Source of the DNA: Euperipatoides rowelli
Taxonomy: Eukaryota; Onychophora; Udeonychophora; Euonychophora; Peripatopsidae
Length of the DNA stretch: 10,023 nucleotides
Direction: 5' to 3' (one strand)
NCBI GenBank assembly: GCA_003024985.2
Contig: PXIH01S0011955.1
Part shown: in pieces, positions 8,263-10,023 of the stretch
How the letters are laid out: each line of letters opens with the position of its first letter
How positions within the stretch are numbered: position 1 is the first letter of the stretch
Position numbers and translations under genes: made by a program
Notes under the pieces: generated by a model
What the model was told of the DNA's origin: nothing
The model's input: the letters and a program-made list of their open reading frames with translations, nothing else
Database searches by the model: none

Positions 8263-9310
8263 CCTAGGCCACCATACGTATAACAAAAACCGCAAACAAG
8301 TCGATCTAAGGCCTATGAATAAACTTTATTGTAGGTAAGATCATAGGTTGTCTTTGAATACACTACTTAATTATCATGGCTATTAGTTTAAATCAGTTTT
8401 ATTAAATTTCCTATAAAAATATTTTTGTTAAATTTATTTAATAATGTTGAACAATAAAATTAGCCTCTCAAAAAAATTGATTAGAACGTTAAATATGTCT
8501 TTATTTTTAATTGTAGAAATTGTTTATTGTGCTTTAAGTGATTCAATAATTATGCCCCTCTTAATTGGATTAACTTCTGTTGTTGATTTAAGGTTAGACA
8601 ATCATTTGTGATAGCTTTACAGTTCATACACACATGAAATAGTGTAAGTTAATCTCGTATCACACTGCAAATGGTTCCCGAGAGCAGAACGGCTGACATT
8701 TAGTCTAAAGTCTTATAAAGAAATCAGAATTCTAATTTTTTTTAAAAATATTTAATAATGTTAATAATTCCTAAAGTATATTTAACATTATTTAACCTTA
8801 AATAATTCAAGAACAATATTTAATTAAATGTTCTGTATATATTATGTAAGAAGAAAAATATTAATTTATTGGTTAATAACAAACATATTAATAGGGTTAG
8901 TGGCACTCTGTGCTGTTTTAATGATCAATGTTTTTAGATATGGCAAGTGGCAACTTATAAAGTCTACGCCTTAATATGTTGATGAAAGGCGAGCTTACCA
9001 GAGCTGGATTGGTATAACAGACTGCAGCAACAATGATACTTCTTTCAAATTGGATGATTACTATTGATTCTCTCTACATTGTGCAATAGGTTTCTAGAAA
9101 AACACATTTCAACAAAGTTTCAGTGTATTGGGATGAATTACTCCAATAAAATTTTATCAGATTAGAGTAATGAATATAAGATAAATACCTGTATATCATA
9201 CTTCTCTATAAGACAGTATAATGTCCATCTTATAAAAAAATTCTCAATATAATATTGCAGTTTATTTTTACTCTCAATATAATAAATCCAAACTGTAATT
9301 TCATCAGATT

Positions 9311-9321
9311 GGGGGGGGGGG
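9311..9321. repeat. G11 homopolymer
   Basis: Eleven G in a row in otherwise very AT-rich DNA. It may be a true mononucleotide repeat, and its length is prone to sequencing error. Confidence 0.9.
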
Positions 9322-9814
9322 TTGTTTTATTATCATCTGTTAAGCAGATACTGTATATTAATAAAATTGACATAAAAGAAAATATTTTTGATTATGTAAA
9401 TAGTTAAAAATGTGTGCAATCTAAAATATTTATTATAAAATGGAGAATCTTGCAAATGATTTTGATAAATTTACTGGTATATGATACTAACGACGAAAAT
9501 CTTCATAACACTAAACATATTTATTTTATCTACCAACATCATGTTGAAAATACTTTTAAAAAATAATTTATTGCACAATGTTATTTAATTGTAATATGAA
9601 TTTTTAGTAAAGTAAAAAGATCATAGACCTATAATTCACAAATTTTTATTTCTAAAATTTATTTTGTTGATTAAACTATCTCTAACCAGATAATTTTACT
9701 TTAAGATCATCCTTGAACTTATGTTCAACACATTTTTCTTAATGATTGATATTAGGTTTTCAAATTCATGTTGCATTATATTTATATGTTTTATCATTAT
9801 TTAATAATATTTTT

Positions 9815-9828
9815 TAATATATTTTCAG
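9815..9828 (+). other. Splice acceptor of the POP4 exon
   Basis: A T-rich tract ending TTTTCAG directly before the conserved coding sequence. The exon's frame and conserved residues begin immediately after it. Confidence 0.85.
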
Positions 9829-10001
9829 TCAAAAATTTCATGCTGTAACTTATGCTGAAAAATTCTTAAAGGCTGATCTTCATGGAGCAATTATAAAAGT
9901 TATTCGATCAAAGTCTCCTTCTTATGTTGGTATTGTAGGCATTGTCTTACAGGAAACCAAAAACACTTTCAGAATTATTACAGAGGAAGATAAATTAAAA
10001 G
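9829..10001 (+). CDS. POP4: Internal exon of RNase P/MRP protein subunit p29 (POP4)
   Basis: A 173-base exon encoding 57 whole codons, with one base of a split codon at each end. POP4/Rpp29 is a protein subunit of nuclear RNase P and RNase MRP; it helps bind the RNA subunit for tRNA 5' processing and rRNA maturation. The central p29 (Sm-like, UPF0086) fold is recognised by LKADLHGAI, SKSPSYVGIVGIVLQET and FRIITEEDKLK, in the expected order and spacing. The start is the AG at 9827-9828 after a T-rich tract. The end is AAAAG before GTAAAT at 10002. Reading through the donor meets TAG within three codons, which supports splicing. Upstream exons are not visible and downstream ones lie beyond the window. 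The frame is intact, so this is probably a working gene. The decayed gypsy element lies antisense to it about 2.5 kb upstream or in a preceding intron. Confidence 0.9.
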
Positions 10002-10007
10002 GTAAAT
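10002..10007 (+). other. Splice donor of the POP4 exon
   Basis: GTAAAT follows AAAAG at the point where conserved p29 residues would be interrupted. The unspliced frame stops at once (TAG ending near 10009). Confidence 0.85.
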
Positions 10008-10023
10008 AGTTGAGCCTTTTATT

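Larger units (their letters stand above)
7677..8300 (-). mobile_element. Possible 3' end of a non-LTR retroposon (tentative)
   Basis: On the minus strand a stretch of a few hundred bases ends in an AAAT tract, and the DNA just before it is more complex than its surroundings. There is no open frame, so if this is a retroposon it is a 3'-UTR fragment or SINE-like copy. The right end is not defined; about 8300 is only where sequence character changes. A duplicated block (7830-8262) lies inside. No family is recognised. Confidence 0.35.
8263..9828. other. AT-rich intergenic or intronic DNA upstream of the POP4 exon
   Basis: No coding exon, RNA gene or known repeat was recognised. It contains many A/T homopolymers, a G run at 9311-9321 and two imperfect CTCAATATAAT direct repeats near 9242 and 9273. 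The last bases form a pyrimidine-rich tract and AG that serve as the splice acceptor of the exon at 9829. Most or all of this stretch may be intron. Confidence 0.5.

Noticed and set aside
9441-9485. Short ATG frame (MENLANDFDKFTGI) followed by GTATAT, considered as a first POP4 exon
   Set aside because: The splice phase would not fit the exon at 9829, which needs two bases from the previous exon. The peptide has no resemblance to p29 N-termini.

Overview
This is a eukaryotic, very AT-rich piece of an animal nuclear genome, most likely an invertebrate and plausibly an arthropod. The evidence is a spliced exon of a conserved nuclear gene (RNase P/MRP subunit p29, POP4) at the right edge, a decayed Ty3/gypsy LTR retrotransposon, simple repeats and scaffold-style single N bases. 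The species cannot be named from the window. No bacterial-type operons, rRNA, tRNA genes or CRISPR arrays were seen.

Positions 1-7361 are one Ty3/gypsy-type element on the minus strand. Reading right to left it has a 5' LTR (about 5098-7361), a primer binding site (5069-5088), gag (about 5004-4203), protease (4109-3753), reverse transcriptase (about 3391-2600), a classical gypsy RNase H (about 2600-2110), a second RNase HI-type domain (about 2095-1640), and an integrase with HHCC finger, partial core and GPY/F module (about 1640-489). A short non-coding spacer follows, then the start of the 3' LTR (220 to beyond the left edge). Two copies of about 150 bp (71-220 and 7211-7361) are about 93% identical by eye and show the LTR relationship. 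Every coding domain carries stops, frameshifts, lost catalytic residues or deletions, so the copy is dead.

The most notable point is the domain order RT - gypsy RNase H - RNase HI - integrase, a dual-RNase-H layout reminiscent of plant Tat-type elements and of the retroviral connection/tether plus RNase H. The first RNase H lacks its first catalytic Asp. The LTR is also unusually long, about 2.26 kb.

Positions 7362-9828 are AT-rich non-coding DNA. They hold a probable retroposon 3' end with an (ATTT)n tract and a perfect 216-bp duplication split by a single N, most likely an unmerged contig overlap. Positions 9829-10001 are an internal POP4 exon on the plus strand with good splice sites. The element therefore lies antisense to POP4, upstream of it or in one of its introns.
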